Part shown: positions 10,359 to 21,022 of the stretch, piece by piece
Numbering within the stretch: position 1 is the stretch's first letter
Layout of the letters: each line of letters opens with the position of its first letter
DNA from: Neckera pumila
Taxonomy: Eukaryota > Streptophyta > Bryopsida > Hypnales > Neckeraceae
Reading direction: 5' to 3'
DNA length: 64,000 nt
Assembly: GCA_963969595.1 (NCBI GenBank)
Contig: OZ018410.1
Span: 40,653,413 to 40,717,412, forward strand
The notes under the pieces: model-generated
Seen by the model: only the letters and a program-made list of their open reading frames with translations
What the model was told of the DNA's origin: nothing
Database searches by the model: none
Program-made: the position numbers and the translations under genes

Positions 10359-11312
10359 ATGAGGCTATTTATTTCTTGTGTTTGTTTGATTTACTTCATT
10401 TGTTTATTACGATGAGATCTCCTAATCTGTACAACTTTCAATTGTGTTTTTAGTACCATTTTAAAGCTCTCTATAAGGAAAGAGCAAGGGCTTTGTTTTG
10501 TGGCATTTGGACCTAGGACATAGAAGATATTTAGTTTTGAAGTTTTTTGAACTAAAAGTTCAAAAATAACTTTGATTTTGATTTTGATTGTGGCAATGGC
10601 TCAAAGCACATTTGTGTATGCATATATTAAATTATGGTGAATTTCATTAAAATGGCATATGAAATGCGCCACTTTAGACCATACTGTCTGAACAATCTAG
10701 GATAGGTATAGATTCCAGACCGCCTAGTTTGAACTATAAAAGCGCCAAAGTTTGGAAATGGCGCCATTATATTGAAATTTGCCATAACTAGTTTGTTTGA
10801 TTGTTTTGTTACAATGAGATCCTTGGATTGTTTAGAATTGTATGTCCCCTAGTCATGTTCTTTGTACTGTCACAAAGCCCCCAACGAGGAGGTATACGTG
10901 CACAAACTTTGTTTCATGGCGTTTCAATTCACAATAAAGAAAATATTGAATTTTGAAGTTTTTAAGAATTTTAAATTTTAAAATTAATTTTATTTTCATT
11001 TCATATTATATATGGCAATGATACATGGCATCTTGATCCATATATTAAATTAGATTGTTTGTTGTTTTGTTTTCCTTTGTTTGTTACAGTAAGATCTTCG
11101 GTAATTGGTAATGTACATCCTTTGATTGCATTCTTGGTATTTTCAAAAAGCCTTCAGAAAGGAAGGGTGTATAAACTTTGTTTGGTGACATTTGACATAT
11201 AGTGTGAAAGTTTATGAGTTTCAAAAATGAGTTTTCTTAAATGAAAAAATGAAAAAATGACTTTTACTATTACTTTAGTTGTGGCAATGCTACTAGGGTT
11301 ACATTAGTTCAT
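10355..11312. repeat. Tandem units T5, T6 and T7
   Basis: T5 spans 10355-10630, T6 about 10784-11048, T7 11045-11312. T5 and T6 are separated by a 148-bp MITE inserted just inside the head of T6. Units again join at TTAA (10627-10630, 11045-11048). All copies are TG/CA-rich where the 63-kb copy has CG. Confidence 0.75.
10636..10783. mobile_element. Small MITE, family G copy 1 (148 bp)
   Basis: Ends GGTGAATTTCATTAAAATGGC and GCCATTATATTGAAATTTGCC are inverted repeats. The interior shares GGTATAGATT...AGAC/GAACG blocks with the copy at 27455-27645. Confidence 0.65.
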
Positions 11313-12499
11313 TCTAGAAGTTGCTATAAATATAAGTGCAAATTCCCTTATTATGGTATTATTGACTTTTCTAAAGAAAAAATGCTTAATCTTTAGATCA
11401 TCTTTGTAGTGTATTCTGGCCTTTTCTTACTAATTACTATTGATGTGAATTTTAGCCATAAAAATGATGCTTTTTGAACTTGGGTCCAACTAATGAAATG
11501 AAGCTTATCAAATGCAATTTCTACTCTAATTGGAAAAAAAATTTAATTCATAAGTTTCAATATTTTATATAAGAATATGTTGATTTTATAATTTTCATTT
11601 TTGAATGGCATGATAACTTTGATGAATACCATCATGATGTACATGTACATTTATGGTGAAAATTTCATATTTTTTGTATGAAATTTCATATTCAATATGA
11701 AATTTTTTCATTTAAAATAAAAATCATAGTAATTTCATATTTTTTCAATTTAAAAAAAAAATTCATGACTGATAGTAGAGATATGATTTCATCTCTCAAA
11801 AACAAAAATAAAATTTTTCATTTATATCTAGTTGCAGAGTGATGGATAGTGAGGCTTGACATATAGTAGTCTATCTTGATGGATAGTGAGGCTTGACATA
11901 TAGTGGTCTATCTTTCTGGTGTTAATCTTTGATCTAGAAAGGATGCTGGCCTACAACCAAGGTAATCATTCAAACATCATTTGTTTATGGAAAAATAACT
12001 AGGTGCATTTTTCATTTCTATAGTGATCTAGAAAGTCATCTATGGCCAATTTGGGAGGCTTTGCGTCCTTTTTGGGAAGGATGCTAAGGCCAAAAAAAGA
12101 TGATTGTGAAGCTTATTTTAGAAATGAAGAATGCACCTACTGGTTCAAAAATCGGATCATTTTTCACAAAGTAACTTAATTGGTGACAGGTCTTGTTTCT
12201 TACAAACTAAAGAACAGGCCAAGCTCAAGGGGCTTGGTTTTTTTAGAGAATCTTTATAATAGTATCTAAATTTTGGGTTCCAAATCACAATTTGAATATG
12301 TGAATTTTGCACTAGAAAGTTTATAAGAATTTTCAATAGCAACTTTGAGGATGCGGGTTGCTTGGTGCCTTAAAGTTAAGAATGCAGAAGCTCATCATTG
12401 ATTGGCTTTTTGGAAAAGTTTCATAATGCCCATTTTATAAAGATTCTGAAATCCAACTTTTTAGCCGTGCAGCTTCTCTAGGATCCAAAATATTCTTTA
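11313..12499. repeat. AT-rich old repeat sequence with a 37-bp duplication
   Basis: No gene seen. The stretch carries the block ...CCAACTAATGAAATGAAGC that recurs near 30.99, 31.74, 36.03 and 54.51 kb (the ~750-bp TTAA family). At 11841-11914 the unit beginning GATGGATAGTGAGGCTTGAC occurs twice in tandem (period 37). Confidence 0.55.
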
Positions 12500-14395
12500 A
12501 GAGTTAAAAATCATTCATCTACATTGTTGATTTAGAATTGGCAACAAAAGATTTATTCCTCACAAAGACCTTTTATTGCATAGCCAATTCCTTATCAAAT
12601 TTAAAAATAACTTGTAAGACAAATAAAAGGCTTAAAAATTTGAGGCGTATCAAACAAAGAAAAGTTGTAGTGAAAAATTTGGAAATAACAAATTACAATC
12701 ATGATTAGAAAGCTTTAGAAGTTGCTTTATATCTACCACCAATTAATCACTAATCTATTTTCAATCTACAAGACATTTGCTTGACTTGAGGTACTTTCAA
12801 GTTCTAAAGAGCCATTGAAAGCCCAAATAATGTTGGTAGATGTTGATGTGCATGGCACATTCTTTGGGTATTGTACATGCAGAAATGTACTTGGCAAGGG
12901 TTAAAAGAATGGCTAAGAAATAAGGTGACAATCCATTATATGCAAAATTATATCCATTACTAGTTTTCTCTCATGGCATTATTGAAGTTTAATAAAAAAA
13001 ACTCCACATAAAGACAAATGTAGGAAACGGCGAGAGCAATTGGAATTATGTATTTTTGACAAAGTTTCAATTTTTGAAGTGTGCACTCCAATTGGCCCAC
13101 AAGAGATTCTAGACTACTCTAAAACCAAGAAAAAGTGGCAATTATCCGCATAATTTAGGTCATTTTATTGACCTAAAGTAGTCACAATATTTCCAAATCT
13201 AGCAACAAAATGAAGGCCTAAAAAACTCATTTTTTGTAATTAATTTACACCCAAAAGATGGAAGTTCCTATAATTGCAGTCACTAATCACTCTATAATAA
13301 TCAAACACATTGATTATTGCCACTAATTCAACCTAATGCAACTCAAATCTTCTTTAGTGAACTTTTTGTCATAGGTTGATGTAGGACTTTGATTAAATAT
13401 TTTCTAGGTGTCTAGAATGAGTCTTTTGGCTTGGAATGGGATGGTTTACTTTAGTCTACACCTCAATTTTACATATATTTTGTCCCTCCTTTCTTAGCTT
13501 TTAGAATTGAATGTAATTAGTTTGAAGTCAGTAGAAAATTGATTGTGTGGAAAGGTCCAAATGAGCAATGGATCTTTTTGTTCTCGACTCCTAAATAGTC
13601 AGCACTTATTTTGTTATATTGCAATTATTTTTGCAGGTTTCTATTTAAAAATTGACATGCAATCCATTTTCAAAAAATAAAAAATAAAAAATTTGTATGT
13701 CGTGTAAACATACCTGTTCAATATATTGATGTGTTTTCAATAATTCTGATTATTGTGGTCCATATAAAATTGGTTTAGGATTAGTTTCAATCCATCTTAT
13801 AATTAGACATCCTTCATTGCATTAATTACTTGAAAAAGGGAATTGTGCTTTAGCATTTTTTTCTTAAAAATTGATTTAATAATACTCAAAATAATTTTGC
13901 TTTTGCTTTTGTAAAACTACCAAATGAAGCTTTCCTAATCTAATTTCTTCTTTTGTTTAAACTTTGAAAAAATCCTAAAAGTGATTGTTTTAATTGTATT
14001 ATTGAAATTGATAGCCTATAACCACACTTTGCTATATTTAGTACGACACATAAAAAATTTGCTTAACACATGATGTTCTACATTGACTATAATATACTCC
14101 CATGGTGAAAAATTTATATTTTTAAAATTGCAATTCGTACTTGATGTGAATTTCTTGATTTGCTCAAAATTTCATGATACTTTACATGTACAAAACAATG
14201 AATGAAATTTTTTCAAATTATAAAAGACATGTGATCTCAACAATGAAAAATAAATCTAAAATGTTTCATTCAAATAGAATGGAAAATGAAGCTCATAGAT
14301 ATGTGAATGACATGGTCATGGGCCCCATACTAGCAAATTTAACTACCTTTTAAGGTTGCTAAGGCCAAAGAGTGGCTCACAAATGATTTGTTTAT
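12500..14395. repeat. Large dispersed repeat, copy A (partner 52370-54270)
   Basis: About 1.9 kb aligns collinearly with 52370-54270 in the same orientation. Shared markers include GTTGCTTTATATCTACCACC, AATGTTGGTAGATGTTGATG, TGGCCCACAAGAGATTC and AATGAAGCTCATAGATATG. Divergence is high, with many small indels, so the duplication is old. The markers closest to the right end also recur at about 61150-61300. No coding potential found. Confidence 0.7.
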
Positions 14396-16654
14396 TATAT
14401 GTACAAATGCAAATTCGATCTTGGGATATTGGATGAGGAAAGTTGTTTGGAACACTAAGGTCCTAGGGTCAAAACCAAATACCAACATATATGCTCATAT
14501 GGAAATTTGATATTATTGACGTGGTAAATTTTAATTGAAGAAATTCCATCAATTGTCCAAATCAATAGATTCAGAACAATGGATTTTAGTATATAGTATA
14601 TTTAACCCCTAAAGGACCATGAGTGCAGATTTTGAACATTGAATGAATGGAAACATGTCCCAAGCTCACCAAAATGCATTTTTTCATCCATCAATTTTTT
14701 TGGAAGATTCTTATATTAGTTCTTTAACACTTATATGGTTCAGATTTTGAAAATTTTGCTTTGAAAATATTCTATAATTTCTAAAGGTATTGAGAGGTCT
14801 AGCCTCAAAAAGTAACTATTTCAATTCAAAAAGTGACCCTTCAAAAATGACTTGAATAAAAAAATCAAATAAAAATCTTCAAAATCACTGTAATTAGAAC
14901 TCAATATTTTGAACTTATAAAAAAAAAATGATTTTAAAAATCATAAATATTCAATCTACAATTGATTTTAGAAGGAATTTCTAAATTATGGCTTCAAATT
15001 TTATTGAAAAATATTGCTAAGAATTTTTCTTATTCTAACCGTTTGGATGTGATCTATAAATAGCATTTTACAACTATTGTTTGAGAGTCATCATTAAAAT
15101 ATTCTTCTAAGTTGCATTTTATAATAGATCTTCACAATTTTGGAAATCTAGACACCCCTAGAGTGTGCTTGTACTGAGTGTGGTGGGATTTCTCCTATCA
15201 TTAAGTATTATTGATTTCTTTATAGAAGAAGATGCTACAAGAACGGATCACACCAAAATTCCTTATAATTTTTTTGGCAACTAGTTCTTCCTTATTCTAA
15301 AGCTCACTTTAAGACCCCAAAAAACATCAATTTTAGAATTTGAACTTTCACAATGAAATGAAGTTCACAAGTTTAATTTTTCTTCCAATTTGAAATCTTG
15401 AAAAAATTCCATATATATATAATGTTACAAAATGAAATAGAATTTTCTTTTATATCATAATATTTTGCACTATGATGTACATCTATTCTAAGACTTTCAA
15501 ATTATTCAAGCGACTTTTGTAGTTGATAAGAGTTTTCTTCTCCTTTCATTCAATTCAAATCATAACATATTAATTGAAGATGTTGATAACACATAGAATA
15601 CACATAATTTCATCTATACAAAAATAAATCTAATAAAAATAAAATGGATTATATAATGCAAAGAGTTTGACTTTTAACCCCTAAAAAATTGTGCATTCCA
15701 AAGTAGATATGCTTTGGTCAACCTGAGTTGCAACTTCTAAAATAACCATTTTGATTATTTGGCTTAAACTAAAAAGATGAAACTTGAAAAGTTTTATTTC
15801 TAATTCATCTTAAAAAATGAAAATTAAAAAATTGGAAAAATTATTGCACTTGCAAGCTCTATGTATTAGAATTCAAATCACACAATATTGTGAGTATTTC
15901 ATTCATATTCTCTTTTTATAAATGACTTTAAATTTCAATTAAAACATCAAAATTTTTATAATAACCTTAATTTAAGGTAAGAATTTTAAATTATTCTAAT
16001 ATATATTATAATTCATATAATTTTATTTTCCATTTTTCCTTTAAAAATCACACTAGTTTGATATTTTCATTAAAAATTCTAAAATAAAAACATCAATACA
16101 AAATAAATTCTTTGGCATAAGTGAAAATATCAAAATTTTATATATTAATTCTATAAAAGGACAAACTTAGCTTGATAGATGCATTTCACTTAAAGATTAT
16201 TGGTGAGGGTATTGGTGAACTATTAGCAGAAAAATCTTCACACCAGTCAGTCTTCATTGCTATTTTTCCTACTTGAAAAAATTTAAATTCATTAAAATGT
16301 TTTTTCATTAATTATTAAACTATTTTCACTTTTTACAATAAAATTGTAACAATGCCATATTTTACGACATGAATCAAATTTTTTTATAGTGATAGACAAT
16401 CCATAGTATTAATATTTAATATTAAGTACTAAAAATATAAGATTGACATTTGAACACAATTTAGAAGACCAAATTTAGCTTAAACATGATCTTTGACCAT
16501 TTTGCAATGGATCACATTTGATAGGGATTCACTCCATGGTCATAGACTCTAAGCTTATAAATTTGTCTTTTGGAACTAATACGCGTCAAAGAAACTCAAG
16601 TGAAACCCTCCAAAGCCGTAGAGCATTCAATGAGTCAATAACCAATAAATATCT
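14396..16654. repeat. Old repeats with two TTAA-CCCCTAAA termini, no gene
   Basis: TTAACCCCTAAAGGACCATG at 14602 and TTAACCCCTAAAAAATTGTG at 15674 look like piggyBac-like left ends, but I could not find matching right ends. Relative to the related copy at 54.3 kb, 14396-15165 is extra. Relative to the copy at 60.84 kb (TTTTAACTATATAGTCATAG), the 15678-16535 stretch is extra and begins exactly at TTAA. These are probably decayed elements. Confidence 0.5.
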
Positions 16655-17115
16655 TTAACCCGTAAATGCCCAAGGCCTGTTTTGTACTTCTTGAAATTTG
16701 CTCTAAATTGAACCAAGAGCCAACATTTTTATAAGTTGAATCAATTTTTTTTGAATTTTAACCGTACAAATTCAAACTAGACATGCTAGAAATGACATAG
16801 GAAAGAAAACACGGCAATATTGTCCTTTAAGGATTGAAAGATTATAATGTTTGATTATGAGGGTCTTAAAACTATAAAAAATCTTTCAACTCTCTTTTGC
16901 ATATCAAATCTAGAAAGTTGGTGACCAAAAAAATATGAAGTTGAAGGGCCAAACATGCATAACCCCAATCAATTTATGATTTCTCAAAATCTAGTCTACA
17001 ATTTTCTTAAACAAATTTCTAGTGTGATTTTTTCTCCAAGATCTAGAGTCTTTGAGGCTCATTTCCAAAAGCCTTCAACACTATGCAAAGTCAAGATTGC
17101 AATGGGTACTCTTGC
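16655..17115. repeat. TTAA-ended repeat, inverted partner of 35030-35791
   Basis: Starts TTAACCCGTAAATGCCCAAGG. The sequence through GAACCAAGAGCCAACATTTT, AATTCAAACTAGACATGCTAG and CCCCAATCAATTTATG to TCAAGATTGCAATGGGTACT matches the reverse complement of 35030-35791. This copy lacks the MITE found in the partner, so it is an empty site. Confidence 0.75.
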
Positions 17116-17282
17116 ACAAAATCTTAAATAGAAAAATCATAATCATTCATTTTCAAAATCGGATTTTGATGCTAAAACTAGACCAATAAGAATTTGTCAA
17201 AAATAGAAATTATTAAAAATAGAAGATTAGTTAGGTCTTATTTAACTTCAAAGTTTTGTTGACACCAAAATTTGATGCCTCA

Positions 17283-17632
17283 GGCATTCAGTCGTTAAGG
17301 TTCCTGTAGAAATGAAAAATCCAACTACTCATCATGTATGTATTGCGATTGGAAATCACTGAGAAAGAAAGGGTCTCGGTACCTAGGAATCAGTTGAAGT
17401 TCGAAAGTATCCAACCTTTTAAGTGTCACAGAACTCAATGTAAAACGTATATGAGATTGAATCATATAGAATCATTCCGGGTGGACTGAACTGGGAATTG
17501 AAGCTCTAAAGCAATTCATATCATTCAAAACTACTCTGTGACCGCATTATTTGTTGAGGGCCGGCACTCCACGACGACAAAACACAGCGAAGCAAGAGGA
17601 GGTTTAAAGACTGCAAGCCCTACCTTTCCATT
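17283..17632. other. 3' flank of the AAA ATPase gene, partly duplicated at 63300-63450
   Basis: This lies immediately downstream of the minus-strand ATPase stop codon, so it likely holds the 3' UTR and terminator. The segment 17300-17460 (TGGAAATCACTGAGAAAG, CAACCTTTTAAGTGTCAC, AACTCAATGTAAAACG) has a same-orientation relative at 63300-63450, where no ATPase remnant is visible. Confidence 0.55.
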
Positions 17633-19699
17633 TTACGGTACTACTCTAATCAAGCTAGTAGGCTGCTCTTCTGTCCCTTCTGCAGTTGTGGTGCGGCCGC
17701 CAGTCCAGACCTGGCAAGAATCCTTGTAGACCTTCAATGCTTTCTTGACATGCTCGATTTCTAGAATTGCCTTATCATCCTCACTCCTTGATAAGATGTG
17801 TGCTGTCTTCACAATGTTCCGAATCTCTCGTCCATTGAATTCAGGCATTGTAAATTCCGCCAAGTCCTCGGCAGTAACGCCTTGCAATCCTGCTCGTTCA
17901 AGCATCTTGGTCCACATTGTTTTTCGTTGATCCCCATTGTGCCTTTCGAAACGCAATTTCATGGCAATGCGTGACAATATGGCATCGTCAAAAGCAGAGT
18001 CACGATTTGTGGTTAGGAAAAGGACTCCTTTGTAGTACTCCAAGAGCCTCAGAAAGACACCCGTCATTGCATTGCGTGTCAAGTTTGAGGTGGTCCTACT
18101 CTCCAGAAACACATCAGCTTCGTCAAGGAGAAGCAGGGCACCCCAAGAAGCGGCGACATCAAACACTTTCAGTAGAGTTGCCTCTAGAATTTCTGGAGTG
18201 GTGCCTAGTTCAAATACACTCAAACACCATAGAGGACATTCCAATGATTCAGAAAGAGATTCAGCTGTCAAAGTCTTTCCTGTTCCCGGTGGACCATAAC
18301 ACAGAAATATGGTACCCTCGCCTTTGCCTACAATGGAGTCAAGTCGTTCTCTTCCCAACAGGTTTGTATCCTTTCCGTCTTCCAATTGTTTTCTTACTAT
18401 TTTCTCTACAACATCCTTGGTATCTTCATCCATCACCAAATCATCAAACGCCGATCTATTATAGTTGATATGTGAAAATCCGCTCACAGAAAAGCTCCCC
18501 CATTTCTTGAGGCGAAAGGAAAACCCGTATACCATGGCCGGGGCAAACATGCGATCTTCTTTGCTAGTGATGTCAAGAGTGGTGACTTTGTCGTCACGTA
18601 TGACATGACGTGGTGGCCTTGCCGAGCCCAATCTTGGATATTCCGGATTCATCTTCACAAAGCTTCCCAAATCAATCATCACCCTCCCGTCAGCATTCTC
18701 TTTCTTTAACAGTTTGAATTTTAGCACCTTCTCATGGATTTTTTTGTATATAAAGATTGACCCTTTGTAGTTTCTATAACAACAGCGTTCCTTCATGGAA
18801 AGCTCACAAAATTTACTTCCTTGTTGGAGGAAATAATCGAGATTGGCTTTGGGGTCTTCAAAGCATCGAAGGGGACGAACATCCAATTCGCAAATCTCAC
18901 GCTCTCCATCAAACTTACTAATATTTACATACGTAGAATATTGCTTCCAAGTTTTGCAATCGTAGTCCCACTTGGTTACCTTTATGTTGAGATGTGGATT
19001 GTCATTGTCATCAGAATGTTTCTTGTACGTTGTCTTCAAGACATCACCACACAACACGTCTTGAGTGGTACCATCCAAATAAACGACCCGTTCTCCTAGA
19101 GGAAAGAATGCCCACAACATTTCCCAAGACACTTTGTAGTCACCAGAGTTCATAGCTGCATACGTAGGTTCGGATTCATGAAATTCCTTGTCCATAAAGC
19201 GCAACAAATGCTGAAGATGCCACAACTTTTCTCTGTTAATAGAAGTGCCTTCACTTGATGAAGCCTCTGAAGTTTCTTGATCAGCAATGGAGGTATGTTC
19301 GTTTCTCAATTCTTCTCGAATTTGAAATAGCTCTGGGCCATTTAACGATACTTTCTTCTTGCCTCGTGCACTTTGATCTACTTTTCCGGGCATAATGACA
19401 TTGATGATCTCCATTAAGATGGGCGAATATACACAGACTTCAACTTGTGAGGCCCACGGAAGATCTTCGATATTTTTGTGTATTACTGCAAAGGGTTGGC
19501 TTGCCTGATTGTCATCCCCCCCACTCCCCTCACGTTTCACCAACTTATAATCCCTAGTTTTCTTGTCGAAGACTTTATCGTAAACTTCCCACTCCCAGGC
19601 AGGGTCTTCTATGGATATATGGGGTGAAGATTGAAAACTAGAAGACTCTCCATTCTTCAAGACTCGTCGATCCTGATCTGTTGAAATTTCTTCACGCAT
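17633..19699 (-). CDS. AAA+ ATPase of the fungal DUF7025-AAA type, single exon, 688 aa
   Basis: Numbering is from 19858, where the frame opens. The first in-frame ATG is residue 54 (19699-19697). Upstream codons follow a TGA and start only with GTG, so I take 19699 as the start. The N-terminal half matches the domain that precedes AAA in a large fungal ATPase family, with landmarks SWEMLWAFFPLGERVVY, FCELSMKERCCYRNYKG and VYGFSFRLKKWGSFSV. The AAA module has Walker A GPPGTGKT (522-529), Walker B LLLLDEAD (575-582), sensor-1 LFLTTNR (N618), an arginine-finger-like SRI (R630) and a C-terminal helical lid. Signatures VFLRLLEYYKGVLFLTTNR and ELGTTPEILE are typical of that family and unlike plant BCS1/AATP1 or CDC48. 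The family presumably remodels proteins, but its substrates are unknown to me. All catalytic residues look intact. The absence of introns, unlike its split neighbours, fits transfer or retroposition. A TA-flanked MITE lies about 195 bp upstream. Confidence 0.88.
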   Translation of the reverse strand: MREEISTDQDRRVLKNGESSSFQSSPHISIEDPAWEWEVYDKVFDKKTRDYKLVKREGSGGDDNQASQPFAVIHKNIEDLPWASQVEVCVYSPILMEIINVIMPGKVDQSARGKKKVSLNGPELFQIREELRNEHTSIADQETSEASSSEGTSINREKLWHLQHLLRFMDKEFHESEPTYAAMNSGDYKVSWEMLWAFFPLGERVVYLDGTTQDVLCGDVLKTTYKKHSDDNDNPHLNIKVTKWDYDCKTWKQYSTYVNISKFDGEREICELDVRPLRCFEDPKANLDYFLQQGSKFCELSMKERCCYRNYKGSIFIYKKIHEKVLKFKLLKKENADGRVMIDLGSFVKMNPEYPRLGSARPPRHVIRDDKVTTLDITSKEDRMFAPAMVYGFSFRLKKWGSFSVSGFSHINYNRSAFDDLVMDEDTKDVVEKIVRKQLEDGKDTNLLGRERLDSIVGKGEGTIFLCYGPPGTGKTLTAESLSESLECPLWCLSVFELGTTPEILEATLLKVFDVAASWGALLLLDEADVFLESRTTSNLTRNAMTGVFLRLLEYYKGVLFLTTNRDSAFDDAILSRIAMKLRFERHNGDQRKTMWTKMLERAGLQGVTAEDLAEFTMPEFNGREIRNIVKTAHILSRSEDDKAILEIEHVKKALKVYKDSCQVWTGGRTTTAEGTEEQPTSLIRVVP

Positions 19700-19893
19700 A
19701 TTCAAAATTTTTGGATCTTCGTCAAGACTGAAGCATTGAGCTGCAAAGTAGATGGTACGATATGTATGAACCACCAGTTTCCTCAATGTTCCTGTAATTG
19801 TAGTTTCTATTCTGCAATGCAATACATCGTCCAAAAGACTTAGGCATCCAAAGTTCACACAAAGTCAATTGTGTACATCACTATGGATTGATA

Positions 19894-20291
19894 AGGTAGG
19901 AGGCTCAGAAATTGCTCATCTAAGGGTTGGTCTGCCTTTTTTATGTATTTACTTGGATGAGAGTATTTTTAGCTAATTTTTTAGACATAGAAAAATAGAT
20001 GAGGAATCTAACACAAATGGTTTCATATTTTTTGAAGCATTATTGAATTAATTGTTAATTTTCAAACAAATATGTCGTAGGTGCCTATTTATGACCCTAA
20101 GTCTTTCACAAACCAATCACTTGCAATTCTAAAGAAAGATGGGGAAAGCTAAGAGGGTGATTGGCTCTTGCAGTTAATAATGCTTTTTTCCTTGATTCAT
20201 TCAATGACTAGAGGTCAATTTTAGAATCACCTCATGTTCATTTTTACAGGGGCGGTTCTTAATGCCCATGCGATTTTAGAGCCTCCTACCT
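19894..20291. mobile_element. Stowaway-like MITE S1 (398 bp) upstream of the AAA gene
   Basis: Ends AGGTAGGAGGCTC and GAGCCTCCTACCT are perfect inverted repeats flanked by TA on both sides (19892-19893, 20292-20293). Length matches the copies at 25778-26175 and 26492-26887. It occupies the likely promoter region of the ATPase. Confidence 0.75.
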
Positions 20292-21022
20292 TATCTTGTA
20301 TATAAAACATTTGGTTTTACACTAAGAAAGGAATATACATAATTACGTATGGTTATCTATATGTTACAGCCAAAACATTCAAGTTCAATACACACCAAAA
20401 CTAACTTTTTGAGGATCTCTTATATTTTTCCTTCAGTTGAAAACAATGTAGGCTAAGTACCCCCAATCTCAATCTTGTTAGTAAAACCATCCCATCCAGA
20501 TTCTTGCCTAAATACAATTTATTGATCAAGTACTCCCAATGTAGATTTAATGGATTTTGGATACACCTACAATCAACACTTTAAAAATTCATAGTTTATT
20601 CATGTCCAATGTCCAAAACATATTAAACTAAGAGAATTTAGAATTCTCATTCAATTGCCAACAAGATGTAGCAAAATTTAATAATAGGTTTGGTCTATGC
20701 TCATGTGCTTATTCGGGTAATTTTAGGTGTGGTTGAATACAAGCAAATATGAGACATCCCAATACCAAAGGCATCATTTGTCTTTAAAACATTTTTAACA
20801 CGTTGCATTTACTGTAAAACTAGCATATCACTTGCATAGTGGAGTATCTTCTAATACCAAAATTTGAGATGTTTAGCTATGGAAAAAAATTAATTATATG
20901 TTATGAATAGAAAATTTTGATTCCAAATCTGTACCTAAGTGGTAGAGCTTGAGTTGCAACAACTACTATACATGGTAGTAGCCATGCAGTAACTGAAGCC
21001 ACGTTGGTAGTCTCCATGAGCC
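20292..21022. other. Intergenic and 3' flank of the five-exon gene, nothing else seen
   Basis: AT-rich sequence without repeats that I recognise from elsewhere in the window. The segment 20935-21022 would remain coding in another frame (cysteine-rich, to a stop at 20935) if exon 5 of the upstream gene were spliced differently. Confidence 0.4.

Noticed and set aside
17538..19099. Several plus-strand ORFs over the AAA ATPase
   Set aside because: They are antisense shadows of a strongly coding minus-strand frame.
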